Of a DNA stretch of 64,000 nucleotides, positions 1 to 11,490 are shown piece by piece. A program made the translations under genes and the position numbers. The DNA comes from Turritopsis dohrnii. Taxonomy: Eukaryota > Cnidaria > Hydrozoa > Anthoathecata > Oceaniidae. The stretch covers positions 62,001 through 126,000 of the forward strand of contig BQMF02000016.1 in assembly GCA_027922465.2 (NCBI GenBank), given 5' to 3'. Each line of letters begins with the position of its first letter. Within the stretch, counting starts at the first letter, position 1. Under the pieces are notes generated by a model. The model saw only the letters and a list, made by a program, of their open reading frames with translations, made no database searches and was not told the origin of the DNA.

Positions 1-640
1 CTGAGCATCCTGATCAACAATTTCAGAAGCGAAGCTAAATGAATCCTTAACAGTGTATTCATTGTTAGTAATCTCAGATAATAAAGGAACTAAAAACTTG
101 GCTAGTTTATAAGTAGGAGTGCCTATAGCAGATAAAATAGGGCGGAAAGGTGGGCAACCGTTGACTGCTGTCTTGTGTATCTTACAAAGTCCGTATAAAA
201 TTCCATGTCTGCTCCCAACAGGGCATAACTTATTGTAGACACTTTGAGAAATGCTACCTTTCTTAAGAAGAGAAAGATAGGTATTTCGTAATCTCTTTTC
301 CTGGTTAATGATAAAGTTCAATTCCTTACCCGATTCAACCGCAATGGGTTTAAATTTGGTAAGGTTTTGAATCAGACCATTAACTCTTTCCAAATATACA
401 CTCTTGTCAATAATCACAACAGAATTTCCTTTATCAGACTTTTGTATAACCAAGTCGCTTCTTGTTGATAACTTATGTAGGGCTTCGAGTTCCTCCTCAG
501 TAAGATTCTTAGGCACTGCGTTATTGTTATAGTTGCGGAAAGAAGACAAGGCAGTGTCCTTAATCTGGGTTTTAATAAAATCTAAATCTTCAGAGGAGGA
601 GAGACCTAAACTCTTAATATCACGGTAAAGGAGTTCATAA
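1..640 (-). pseudogene. Penelope-like element, central reverse transcriptase part (continues past the window start)
   Basis: Reading the minus strand from 640 to 1 gives an uninterrupted frame that starts at NYELLYRDIKSL and runs to SFASEIVDQDAQ at the window edge. It contains VIQKSDKGNSVVIID, GSRHGILYGLCKIHK and PPFRPILSAIGTPTYKLAK. The KIHK...RPI...SxGxPTY pattern is typical of Penelope-like reverse transcriptases, which copy RNA into DNA at broken or telomeric ends. The N-terminal part is at 12060-12574, separated by an 11.4 kb insertion (641-12059). The catalytic palm and any GIY-YIG endonuclease would lie beyond position 1. The N-terminal half has two in-frame stops, so the copy is a relic. 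Confidence 0.88.
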
Positions 641-2624
641 TCTACTTATACTAATCCGCGTGTGTGCATCCCACTTTTACTTTAGAGAGTGTTTTGTTTT
701 TGTTTTTTTAATGGTCAAAATCTTCTTAATCGTGGTCATATAGCGGCAGTCCGGCCAGTGAAGAAACTCTTCCACTGCAATCCAACGATCATTTGTTTTG
801 GCACGTGATCGTCTTTTCGCCGTTTTTATTGGTTGCCGAAATCGTACAAACTATAGCGACAATGTTCGTTGATAAGAAATTCATTTTCATTAATCGTTTG
901 ACGAACGAACAGGTCTGTACGAAGGTATTATTATAAAACGTTTATTGTTTAACTTTTTGCTTTTCTTTTGTTGTTTTTCTATTTTAGATTAATAAAAGAA
1001 CGTAAGTAAATGTATTGACGTATTATTTATGTATGTATTATGTAAAATCATACTGAAATGTTTTTTATGTGGAAAACGAAAACGAACAACAAATAACGAG
1101 TATACATCCAGCACATGTTTCAACGTTTTATTTACTTTGTTTTAGTTATCAGATATGGCTATATAAAAGAAAGTGCAGTGAAGAAATGCAAAAAAAATCA
1201 ATTTTCATTAATCGTTTGACGAACGAACAACAGGTCTGTACGTGAAGGTATTATTATAAAACGTTTATTGCTTAACTTTTACTGCTATTATTCTATTTTA
1301 GATTAATAAAAGAACAGGTAAGTTATGTATGTATTTAAATGTTTGTTTACGTTTTAGTTATGGCTATATAGAAGAAAGTGCAGTGAAGAAATCCAGAAAA
1401 AAATGATGTTCCTTTACACAGTAACGAATGGTTTTCATTTTAATTTAGTTTTGAAAGATTAATTAATTGAGTTTTGAAAAGATATATGAGTCAAAATAAT
1501 TCTATCATTTAGTATGTATCTTCGCCGCTGGATGAAAACTGGATGAAAAGGAACGCGGAACGAACGAAATTTGTTTTGGTAACGCGCGCTGTAATTTATT
1601 TATTTACAAATCAATTAAAAATGGTTCTCACGGCTGTGGAAATGGGGGGAACGTCAACCATGTCTGCCTTTTATTAGATTTTCCTGTACAATTTAAGACG
1701 CTTGGTACTTTGTCTATCTGCCTGTCTTCCAGCCAACCTTATGTCTTTTGTTTTTGTTTGCTTCAATATGGTTGCAATGAATGTGATTATTTTAGCTGTT
1801 CTTCAACTGAAATCTTTTCTGTATTAGGTCAGAAAAAAGAAAAGTGTATAAACCATTAAAGAAATGAAGCACATGGTTAAATTATGAAGTTGAGAGGGTT
1901 CTGTACAATGAAACTGTCCTACAAAAAAGAAGCATTATTGGATGGATTTTTCTTCAGTTTATATTTTATCAAGTTTATGAATTATTTTGTGTTATGGTGG
2001 TATATAATCGTTTACGTACTATTATGCCTGGGTGTATATAAGTTTGGCATTATGTTTTTATTTGTTACTTTTTATCTTCTGGGTGAATTTGTGTTTTTAG
2101 TTATTGTTTTTAGGATATGCGTACTTGAATTTCCTTTTTGTTTTTTGTTTCTTTTTATTTTGTTTTTTATTTTCGGTATTACAATTGAAATATTATTCTT
2201 TTAGGCAATAATAAAAAAGCATAAAGAAATGAAACTCATGGTTTTAATCATGATGTTGATGGTTTTGGGAAGAACAGACTATATATATATATAATTTCAA
2301 AATTCATTAATGATTACAGTCCAGAAGTAACTTTGGAACAAAAGAAAAAGTTGGAAGGTATCAATTTGTTTTGAATTAACATTTTGTAATGTTTGGTTTT
2401 GTGGTAAACAGTTCTGTGTTATATATTGCCATTTTTTTTACATTAAAGTTACTTCTCTTCTGCGTATAAATATATATTCTGAGCCATGTTGCTATTTGTT
2501 TCTGTTTTTAATCTTCTAAATGTAATAACAAATTAATGCCTGTAAAAAACTTTTACACAAGTGAAATTCTGCGACAGAACGCATACTGAACATGGGTGGC
2601 GAGCGACGCCGCCTTGGCGGCTAG
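641..2624 (+). mobile_element. Long non-autonomous Helitron with family A 5' end and family B 3' end
   Basis: The first 110 bases match the start of the family A Helitrons that follow. The last 60 bases match the 3' end of the family B Helitron at 16694-17362, with a GCCGCC-TT-GGCGGC hairpin directly followed by TAG to make CTAG at 2621-2624. The interior, about 760-2560, resembles neither family. It holds duplicated segments and exon-like modules but no convincing protein. It may be one chimeric Helitron of 1984 bp or two truncated ones fused. The 106-residue frame at 1884-2204 is T-rich and hydrophobic and is not taken as a gene. Confidence 0.6.
883..1404 (+). repeat. Direct duplication inside the long Helitron
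   Basis: The segment starting ATTTTCATTAATCGTTTGAC near 888 recurs near 1202. Both copies continue through a CTATTTTAG / ATTAATAAAAGAAC / GTAAGT string and end near GGCTATATA-AAGAAAGTGCAG. The two copies are about 300 and 210 bp long. Each contains an acceptor-like TTCTATTTTAG and a donor-like GTAAGT around a 14-16 base segment, so these may be captured host exon/intron fragments. Confidence 0.6.
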
Positions 2625-3191
2625 TCTTATTATACTAATCCGCGTGTGTGCATCCCACTTTTAATTTAGAGAGTGTTTGTTTTTTTGTTTTTTAATGGTC
2701 AAAATCTTCTTAATCGTGGTCATATAGCGGCAGTTCGCCCACGCAAGACACATTCACGATTAGTATAATAGCACGTGGCATCATTTGACGTCAGTTTTTT
2801 TATGATCACGGGGAATCATTGCATTGCATCCCCAATCGAAGGCGGCGTTTTTGGGGAAATATCTCGAGAACCAATAGGGATAACTGACGTTTTTTAGGGT
2901 CTGCGATACGGGCGATTGGGTGACACAACATTTGGTCTTAAATTTTATTTGGTACTGCGGCTATGACGTCATCAAAATCTTTGATCGACGATATCTCTGC
3001 AACGGTTGGTCGTAGCGAAACGATCCCATACATTTTTTTGATCAGTTTTTCGAGCTCTACAACATAGGCACCGTCTCTTTTCGATATTCGGTGCTTAATT
3101 TTTAGTCACGGGGTACACACACGGGAACGCGGGATTTCTGCAGATCCTTTCCGAAATTAAAGCCGTAAAAAAACTTTTACACGAGATACTA
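2625..3191 (+). mobile_element. Family A Helitron, copy A2
   Basis: It starts TCTTATTATACTAATCCGCG directly after the preceding CTAG and ends at the hairpin GTAAAAAAACTTTTAC and GATACTA. The unit of about 567 bp contains TTGACGTCAG, an exact TGACGTCA site and an E-box-like CACGTG. The final G of CTAG is missing at the junction with A3. Confidence 0.85.
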
Positions 3192-3757
3192 TCTATATAT
3201 ACTAATCCGCGTTGTGCATACCACTTTTATTTTAGACAGTGTTGTGTTTTTGTTTTTTTTTGGTGAAAATCTTCTTAATCGTGGTCATATAGCGGCAGTT
3301 CGACCACGCAAGACACATTCACGATTAGTATAATAGCACGTGGCATTTGACGTCAGATGTTTTGTGATCACGGGAAATCATTGCATTGCATCCCCAATCG
3401 AACGCGACGATTTTGGGGAAATATCTCGAGAACCAATAGGGATAACTGACGTTTATTAGGGTTGGTGACACGGGTGATGAGGGTGACGCAACATTTGGTC
3501 CTAAATTTTATTTGGTACTGCGGCTATGACGTCATCAAAATCTTTGATCGATGATATCTCTGTAACGGTTGGTCGCAGTGAAACGATCCCATACATTTTT
3601 TTGATCAGTTTTTCAAGCTCTACAGCATGGGTAGACTTTCCATTTCAAATTCCGTAATTAAAATTTTCGTCACGGGGTACACACACGGGAACGCGTCGTA
3701 TTTCTGCGGATTCTTTTCGAAATTAAAGTCGTAAAAAACTTTTACGCGAGATACTAG
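3192..3757 (+). mobile_element. Family A Helitron, copy A3
   Basis: It starts TCTATATATACTAATCCGCG and ends with hairpin GTAAAAAACTTTTAC, a short spacer and ATACTAG. It is the same 566 bp module as A2, with scattered substitutions. Its GCTCTACAGCATGGGTAGAC segment serves as an empty site for the transposon that interrupts copy A7. Confidence 0.88.
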
Positions 3758-4322
3758 TCTTATTATAATAATCCGCGTTGTGCATCCCACTTTTATTTTA
3801 GAGAGTGATATATTTGTTTAATTTTTACGGTCATCGTCCTCTTATGTGCGTGTAAAACCACGTAGAGGCGAGAGACACTTTTTTCACGATCATTCCAAAA
3901 GCACGTGGCATCATTTGACGTCAGTTTTTTTATGATCACGGGGAATCATTGCATTGCAGCGCCAATCGAACGCGACGTTTTTGGGGAAATATCTCGAGAA
4001 CCAATAGGGATAAATGACGTTTTTTAGGGTCCGCGATACGGGCGATGGGGTGAAACAACATTTGGGTCTAAATTTTATTTGGTACTGCGGATATGACGTC
4101 ATCAAAATCTTTGATCGAGGATATCTCTGCAACGGTTGGTCGTAGCGAAACGATCCCATACACTTTTTTGATCAGTTTTTCGAGCTCTACAACATGGGTA
4201 CATTTTTGAGTTGCGATTCCATGATTTATTTTTTCGTCACGGGGTACGTACACAGGAATGGTGGATTTGACCTAATGTTTTCGAAGTTAAGTTCGGTAAA
4301 AAGGTTTTACCCGGGATACTAG
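3758..4322 (+). mobile_element. Family A Helitron, copy A4
   Basis: It starts TCTTATTATAATAATCCGCG. Its 3' end is the second subtype: a GTAAAA/TTTTAC hairpin with CCCGGGATACTAG instead of ACGCGAGATACTAG. The 5' head differs from A2 and A3 around 3800-3900 (ATATATTTGTTT, then a GTGCGTGTAAAACCACGTAG stretch), so the array mixes subfamilies. Confidence 0.85.
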
Positions 4323-4862
4323 TCTACTTATACTAATTCGCGTGTGTGCATCCTACTTTTAATTTAGAGAGTGTTTGTTTTTTTGTTTTTTAATGGTCAA
4401 AATCTTCTTAATCGTGGTCATTTTTTCGTTAGACCATTGATAATATTGACGATTAGTATAATAGCACGCGGCGTGACGTCAGTTATTTTTGTCGTATCAC
4501 GGGGGAGCCATTGCATTGCATCCCCAATCGAACGCGGCGTTTTTGGGGAAATATCTCGAGAACCAATAGCGATAACTGACGTTTCTTAGGGTCGGCAACA
4601 CGGGTGATGGGGTGACGCAACATTTGGGCCTAAATTTTATTTGGTACTGCGGCTATGACGTCATTAAAATCTTTGACCGACGATATCTCTGCAACGGTTG
4701 TTCGTAGCGAAACGATCCCATACATTTTTTTGCTCAGTTTTTCAAGCTCTACAACACGGGCTCCATCTCTTTTCAAGATTCGGTGATTTAATTTTTCGTC
4801 ACCTGTTTTCGTCACAATGTTTTCGAAATAAAAACCGTAAAAAACTTTTACGCGAGATACTA
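4323..4862 (+). mobile_element. Family A Helitron, copy A5
   Basis: It starts TCTACTTATACTAATTCGCG and ends GTAAAAAACTTTTACGCGAG followed by ATACTA. At 540 bp it is slightly short, lacking part of the 3' third (a GTCACCTGTTTTCGTCAC junction near 4800). The final G of CTAG is absent at the border with A6. Confidence 0.83.
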
Positions 4863-5430
4863 TCTTATTATACTAATCCGCGTGTGTGCATCCCACTTTT
4901 AATTTAGAGAGTGTTTGTTTTTTTGTTTTTTAATGGTCAAAATCTTCTTAATCGTGGTCATATAGCGGCAGTTCGCCCACGCAAGACACATTCACGATTA
5001 GTATAATAGCACGTGGCATCATTTGACGTCAGTTTTTTTATGATCACGGGAAATCATTGCATTGCATCCCCAATCGAAGGCGACGTTTTTGGGGAAATAT
5101 CTCGAGAACCAATAGGGATAACTGACGTTTTTTAGGGTCTGCGATACGGGTGATTGGGTGACACAACATTTGGTCCTAAATTTTATTTGGTACTGCGGCT
5201 ATGACGTCATCAAAATCTTTGATCGAGGATATCTCTGCAACGGTTGGTCGTAGCGAAACGATCCCATACATTTTTTTGATCAGTTTTTCGAGCTCTACAA
5301 CATAGGCACCGTCTCTTTTCGATATTCGGTGCTTAATTTTTAGTCACGGGGTACACACACGGGAACGCGGGATTTCTGCAGATCCTTTTCGAAATTAAAG
5401 CCGTAAAAAAAATTTTACGCGAGATACTAG
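4863..5430 (+). mobile_element. Family A Helitron, copy A6
   Basis: It starts TCTTATTATACTAATCCGCG and ends with a GTAAAA/TTTTAC stem-loop, a short spacer and GATACTAG. It is closest to A2, sharing the ACATAGGCACCGTCTCTTTT stretch. Confidence 0.87.
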
Positions 5431-5857
5431 TCTATATATACTAATCCGCGTTGTGCATATCACTTTTAATTTAGAGAGTGTTGTGTTTTTTCTAAATTTA
5501 CGGTCAAAATCTTCTTAATCGTAGTCATTTTTTCGTTAGACCATTGATAATTGACGATTAGTATAATAGCACGCGGCGTGACGTCAGTTATTTTTATCTT
5601 ATCACGGGGGAACCATTGCATTGCATCCCCAATCGAACGCGACGTTTTTGGGGAAATATCTCGAGAACCAATAGGGATAACTGACGTTTTTTAGGGTTGG
5701 TGGCACGGGTGATGGGGTGACGCAACATTTGGGCCTAAATTTTATTTGGTACTGCGGATATGACGTCATTAAAATCTTGATTGACGATATCTTTGAAACG
5801 GTTGGTCGTAGCGAAACGATCCCATACATTTTTTTGCTCAGTTTTTTGAGCTCTACA

Positions 5858-7423
5858 CCCAGCCGGCACAAGACGTCTTTTAGACGTCCAAGTCAAGTCT
5901 AAGTTACGTCTTTAGAAAGACGTCTAGCTAAAACGTCTTTTAGACGTCTTTAAGATATCTTGAAGAATCTAAGTCGTCTAAAAGACGTCTAAAAATCGTC
6001 TTTAAAAGTACGTATTTTATTGGCACTTCCAAGACGTCTTTTAAACGCCTTTAAAAAGACATCTTTCTCAAGACATATTAAAGACGTCTTTAATATGTCT
6101 TTTTTTATTCTTTCCGCTCTATTCGATTTTCGAATGTTTGATATTCGATTTTATGACTGGGTGAAACATTTAGTTTAATAATCTATTTATGTTGTTATGT
6201 TCAGTCAAACTACGAGGACAAATGAATTAATGTTATTATAAAAAGTTTCATATGATCATATTTGATGCTTAGTTTTTATCAAAGCTGATTGATTTTCGAT
6301 ATTTATGATATACTGCTACCTATTTACCACCCCCTGATTATCGTATCTGAACCAAATTAATTCTTAAGCAGTTTCAAAAATGTTCCTTCGAAAAGTTCTT
6401 GGTCGTGCTGTTTACAAAAATATGTAAGTAAATCTTTTAATCTTTAACTCCCAATATTAATGAAATTTCGTAAAATCTTTGGTTGTTTTGCTAAGGTAAT
6501 AACATGTATATTCAGCGATTTTGTTGATTTGCTCTAGTTTTAATGTTAAATGATGGGTGTATTCTTTATGTTTACAGATTCACATATATACTTGATCATT
6601 TGAATTCAAACTTTTGATTTGGATTTTTGTAAGTATTTTTTGTTCTCTTTCGATGCTTTGTTTCGGATGTTAGAGAAAAAAAGTCTCTTGCAAAACGTGT
6701 AAATGTATTGGTTTAGTAAATGTTATTTTATACAGAAGCCTTCCCGACATTATTTTTGTATTTCTTTATTTCATTTCAGGGTGATGAGATATGGAAGAAA
6801 TAATAAGAGATACGATTCTAAATGCAAGTGTACGAAAATGAAGATGCTTTGCTAGCATACCATGAACTAGAGCCTCCTCCAAGTTATGATGAGTTATATC
6901 TAACACAAGACAGGGTTTTTCAAACGTTATGTATTTCAGCAAGAAACTTAACTATACTTAAAGTCTTTTTTCTGCATATATTTTATTTTGTTGTTTTGTT
7001 GTATTACGTATGAAAAAGTACTGATTCATTCGAAAGAATATAAACATTTTAATTCAACTTAGATGTTTTATTTTCCCTTTAAAGGTATAAAGGACGTCTA
7101 GAAAAATTCTATTTTGTCCGCTTTCAAAACGTCTTTCCTAAGACGTCTTTAAGACGCATTCTCAAAACGTCTTTTAAATATCTTAACAAGACGTCTAAAA
7201 GACGTCTAGAAAAGGTCTATTTTGTCCGCTTTTAAGACATCCTTCCTAAGACGTCTTTAAGACGCATTCTTAAGACGTCTTTTAGATATCTTCACAAGAC
7301 GTCTAATAGACATCTTAGATTAGACGTCTTAAAAGCGGACAAAATAGACGTTTTTTAGACGTCTTTTAGACGGCAAATGCGACGTCTTTTAGACGTCTTT
7401 TAGACGTCTTTGTGTCGGCTGGG
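5858..7423. mobile_element. CCCA...TGGG transposon with GACGTC arrays (G1)
   Basis: The inverted ends are CCCAGCCGGCACAAGACGTC and its near complement ending GTGTCGGCTGGG. The outer 150-350 bp of each side are dense in palindromic AGACGTCT repeats. The flanking CA at 5856-5857 and 7424-7425 looks like a 2 bp target duplication, because sister copy A3 reads CTCTACAGCATG there. The same terminal CCCA, 2 bp duplication and GACGTC arrays recur at 25232-25984 and 50736-52290. No transposase is recognisable. The centre contains three exon-like segments (6380-6980). The superfamily is not assigned. Confidence 0.8.
6380..7013 (+). other. Exon-like segments inside transposon G1
   Basis: A short open segment beginning MFLRKVLGRAVYKN ends at a GTAAGT donor (near 6424). 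A roughly 50 base segment lies between TTTACAG (6577) and GTAAGT (6630). A third segment follows the pyrimidine-rich acceptor TTTATTTCATTTCAG (6779). The third holds a frame from 6822 containing LEPPPSYDELYL, whose PPSY resembles a WW-domain ligand. The three do not splice into one long frame in the combinations tried. They may be captured host exons or chance. No function is assigned. Confidence 0.25.
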
Positions 7424-8201
7424 CAGCATGAATACACTTTCCACTTCACGTCCGTTCAGTTTCACTAGAAATGCGGAATCTTATTATACGCATGCGCATT
7501 TAAAGCATGATGTCTAGCATTGCAAGGAAAAGAAAAAGCTCCGTTCTCAAATTCAGTCGTTTACTTTATGACTGAATTTCTGGAAAATAAACAGAATATT
7601 AACTATGTAGCCCTATAATTTTTGGATAGCTAAATAAATAAACTTACTCTTCCACTGCATCATTGTTTTCTTTCTTCTCTATCCTTTGAAAACAACAGCG
7701 ACAAAATTAGTTAAAATTTAATATCAAATATCCATTATTTAAGCTGTTGAAACCGACACTTGATGAGTTTTATTTGCAAAACAAAACTATATCAGAGCAT
7801 CAGTAGCCATGTAACTAGGTTTCCTGAAAGTTTCAAGTTCCTAAAAAATTTTTTCACCAACATTTTACGAGTAAATCTAGATGTCACTAACATCAAAATA
7901 ATATATCAAATTTTCCAGCCACAAATCTTTTACAAAAAAAATCGAATGTCAATCGAACTCTCAGCGAATACTTTATTCAACCTTGTACCCAGTATTTCTT
8001 GTCTTTTCACTATTCAAATGGCGAAATAACAAGAAACATTGGGTACGATGATGCTTACTTTTTATGTTACAGAAGATTCTTTGTTGTTGTTGCGACAAAC
8101 AAAGAATCTTCTGTTAAGACAATGGATAAACATGCCCGTATCGTTCGTCGATCATGTAGAACTGCATATAGATAAAGATTGCTTTGTCTGTGATAAGAGA
8201 A

Positions 8202-8411
8202 CCCAGCCGGCAAAAAGACGTTTTGAAAACGTTTTAAAGACGTCTTAAATCCGTCTTAAACTAGTCGGATTTGTCCGTTTAGAAAACGTCTTTTAAAGAC
8301 GTCTTTAAAACATTATAAAAAGACATTTTCTTAACGGACAAATCCGACTAGTTTAAGACGGATTTTAAAGACGTCTTTTTCTAACGTTTTAAAGACGTCT
8401 TCATTTTATTA
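8202..8411. mobile_element. GACGTC transposon fragment (G2)
   Basis: It starts CCCAGCCGGCAAAAAGACGT after AA, like the ends of the other CCCA...TGGG elements. It is full of AAAGACGTCTT and AAACGTTTT motifs, some arranged as long inverted repeats (TCCGACTAGTTTAAGACGGA near 8345). The right TGGG end is not found. The element is cut off by the repeat that starts at 8412. Confidence 0.55.
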
Positions 8412-9180
8412 CGGTAGCAGCGAAAGCAAATACCGTATTAAAACACCCGTGGACTCCTACTCCTCCTACTACTACTACTCCGGCCGAAATGGCAATTAGT
8501 CTGCGATTTAGAGTCTGTGAGACTCTACTAATAACGCAATGTAAGTTCTAATGAAGGAACGCAGCCTTCGAATTTTGGAAGCCTTTCTATATTAAACATT
8601 TAAAAGTAGATTGCGTTTTGTTTTAAAAGTACATAATCTGATTTTTTGTAGCTTAATCCATGAAAGAATGAATTCTTATCAAATAGGCCTACATAGAAAT
8701 GGGACTTTTAGTTCATTACGCTAACTGAAAATACTTGATATGTTGCTTTTCTTGTTAGTAAAGCTTATCAGTTTCTTATTTCCTCATTTGTTAGCTACTA
8801 TACACTGTTTCTGTATTAAGACTTTCAAAGATCTAGTTCGAAAAGGCAGTTATTTGTTTGAATTCATTTTTGGTTTCATGAAATTATAATTAAAAACACT
8901 ATATTTTTTTCGAAACGCGTGGTTTTTTCTACACATGGTTTTACAAAAAATGTTCTTATAAAAAATCATATACAGCTCACGCATGTATAATTCTTTTGTC
9001 TTTAATAAATTAATTTCTGGTGGTTTATGATTAGACCCTTTTTACACTAACTAATAATTTTGAAATGTGCCTGTTTTCCACCAGTGAGATATAAAAAACA
9101 CAAGCCTCAAAGAACTTTGTAGTAACTTTTCATAACTTTAAGTACAATTGCTGCTACCGTTTTGCGCCATCTGGCTCTTG
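8412..9180 (-). repeat. 0.8 kb dispersed repeat, copy 1
   Basis: This segment matches 35502-36311 in the opposite orientation over its whole length. It starts CGGTAGCAGCGAAAGCAAAT and ends GCGCCATCTGGCTCTTG. It has a (CTCCTA)-like block followed by CGGCCGAAATGGCAATTAGT. The left flank is TTA, the complement of the TAA duplicated around copy 2. The right-hand duplication is not visible. Confidence 0.8.
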
Positions 9181-11490
9181 TCTGTTTTTAAAACCACTTT
9201 AATATGTCTTTTCAGGTGCGTTTCTCCTTGGGTACAAAAGACCATTAATTAGTTTTTCATGTGTTCATGTTTCAGTAATGAATGAATGAATGAATGAATA
9301 AAGAAATAAATAAGAAAAATGATGACAAAATCTTCTTATTCAAATATTTACATGCAATTTATAAATTAATTGGGGAACAAGTGGCTCATAACACTGCCAA
9401 AGTTTAAAACCGGTTATTATTAAAAAATATTCCGTAAAACGTAAGTATAGTCTTTCATAAAATAAGGTATAAAAAAGACTCTTGAAAAAGTAATCGAAGT
9501 AATGTTTAAATTTGAGAAATTTTTATGGGTTAGAACTGTTTCCTGTTTGATTTTACTGTAACTAAAACTCAGAATGGCAGAAATTTTTTGAAATCCAAAA
9601 ACCAAAAAGACATGCACCTCACTTGTTTATATGTTTTTATGCACTGAAGATGATTTTTATCAAAAGCTTTTGCTATTTTAAACACGAGTCTTATCTATTT
9701 TTCACATATGTTTTAACCTGGCATAATATTATTCTACACATGCAAATAAAAAATGGTGATTTTTCAATTAGCAGGAGCGGCTGTTGTTGTCATGTTTTTC
9801 GTCAGTGAAACAAGAGCAGCTTTTAGTTTATCGCATGATTTTGTGTATTTCCTCCTCAGCTTTTTTGACAGGGATCTAAAATACAAAAACCCTATTTAAT
9901 GAGAGGTGTTGTAACAATCACAAAAATGAAAACATCTAGAGTAAACAGGACACATACCAGTAACTGCTGATATAATCTTTTCTCATCAAATGTTTTGTTA
10001 TCATGTTATGAGAACAATAAGCAACTTGGGTGAAAATAATCTAAATAAAGAATGACAAACCTGAAAAACAGATAAAACATTCATTTCTATCATTAAACTC
10101 CTTAGACATTTCGAAACATCATCGAAGTGTATATGACAGAACAACAAACTCATAACAAGCACAAAAATTAAATATCAGTGCAAGAAACACAAGAATAACA
10201 TAGATACTGATGTATATATCTTTATATATAATCTTGAATATAAAAACAAACATGACAGGCAAACTTTTCCAAAAACTTCTGTTATTGGGTAAAATAAAAT
10301 AATCTCAAGTATCTTAATCAAAGTGAAATGCCTAAACTTTGTCTAAACTAAACTTTGCATCCATCATTTTAAGAAATTCATCTTTTCGTACAACTTCAAA
10401 GTTCTGAATGGAAAGAAACATTTCATGCGTTCGAAAATTTTTTTTTTTTCTCTATTATAATATATGAGATCTATAAATCTATTTTACAATCGAGTTAAAT
10501 AAAAACTGAATTCAGTCGTCTAAATCTGGCAGATGTCATTGCGTTCGAAAATTTGTTCTAAAATTTTGGCAATGTCATTGTGGATGGTTTCTACTTATTG
10601 GTAGTAAGTTAGTAATCAGAATTGATTACTACAGATAAATTTGTAATGAATTACTGATTAATTTACTAGAAATTATAACTTGTTATGATTTTCCCCCTCA
10701 AAAAGGATTCTCATCACATGAGAAACAATGATGAGAAACAATGTAAACGAATGTAATAGGCAGTCATTGTTAGTTTTATTATTGTAACTACAAATTTGAG
10801 TTTGAAAACCTTTGTAAGTAAATAAAGTAAAACAAGGAAACCTTTCCTTACAGTTGTTACAAAGTTTCTCTTAAAGAAGATAATTTCTACAAAACATTCA
10901 TTGACTTTACCTTGCAGTATCAGATGTCTTCATTTTCACGTTAATCAGCCAATTTACATTCATATTAAAAAAAATTTTAGGTCTTTGAATTTATCATTTT
11001 CTGAAAGTTCAATGATTTGGCTTTTTAATAGCATATAGCTTTTTCTACGAAAAACTCATTTGATATCGATTTTTAACTGTTTTCCACGTACACCAGCAGC
11101 TAACCCAGCAAAATGTGTCTTTTTGATTTACACAATAAACGTTATCCAGTTGAAGAATCATGTTGTTCTAAACTGTTTTCTTCTCCACAAAGGATGAATA
11201 ATCGATTCCAATCGGTCAGCGTGGTTACATTACGTTAAAAAGTAGTAAAAATTCATCTGTTTTCATACTCATGAACGTGACCTGAACGAAGCCATTCTCA
11301 ATACTTACAAAAACGACTGAAATTAAAGTTCCAACTGCGCATGCGTATAATAATATTCCGCAAGCGAACGGACGTGACTTACGATTGCGTGGTTTAATTT
11401 TTCGTCACGGGGTTTGCACACGGGAACGCGGGATTCTTGCACATTCATTTCGAAAATAAAGCCGTAAAAAACTTTTACGCCAGTTACTAG

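Larger units (their letters stand above)
7447..11376. mobile_element. 3.9 kb TIR element with 4 bp target duplication
   Basis: The left end CACGTCCGTTCAG...GCGGAATCTTATTATACGC and the right end (complement) CACGTCCGTTCGCTTGCGGA...TTATTATACGCATGCGCA form imperfect TIRs of about 50 bp. ACTT at 7443-7446 and 11377-11380 is a plausible duplication, and joining the flanks rebuilds a normal family A sequence. The element carries a GACGTC element fragment (8202) and a 0.77 kb repeat (8412-9180). From 9181 to 11340 I see AT-rich DNA without a supported gene. It appears non-autonomous and of unassigned superfamily. Confidence 0.7.
5431..11490 (+). mobile_element. Family A Helitron, copy A7, interrupted twice
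   Basis: It starts TCTATATATACTAATCCGCG at 5431. It is broken after GAGCTCTACA by a TIR element (5858-7423), resumes as CAGCATGAATACACTTTCCA, is broken again by a second element (7447-11376), and resumes as CGATTGCGTGGTTTAATTTT. It ends at 11490 with hairpin GTAAAAAACTTTTAC and TTACTAG. Both breaks can be closed against sister copies, leaving a unit of normal length. Confidence 0.82.

Noticed and set aside
1884..2204. 106-residue hydrophobic ORF
   Set aside because: Strongly T-rich, low-complexity frame made of F, L, I and V codons inside a Helitron. No conserved motif or splice context.
2625..5857. CRISPR-like or satellite array
   Set aside because: Units of about 565 bp have Helitron ends (TC, hairpin, CTAG), occur in both orientations at a second locus and mix subfamilies, which fits transposons rather than a satellite or CRISPR.
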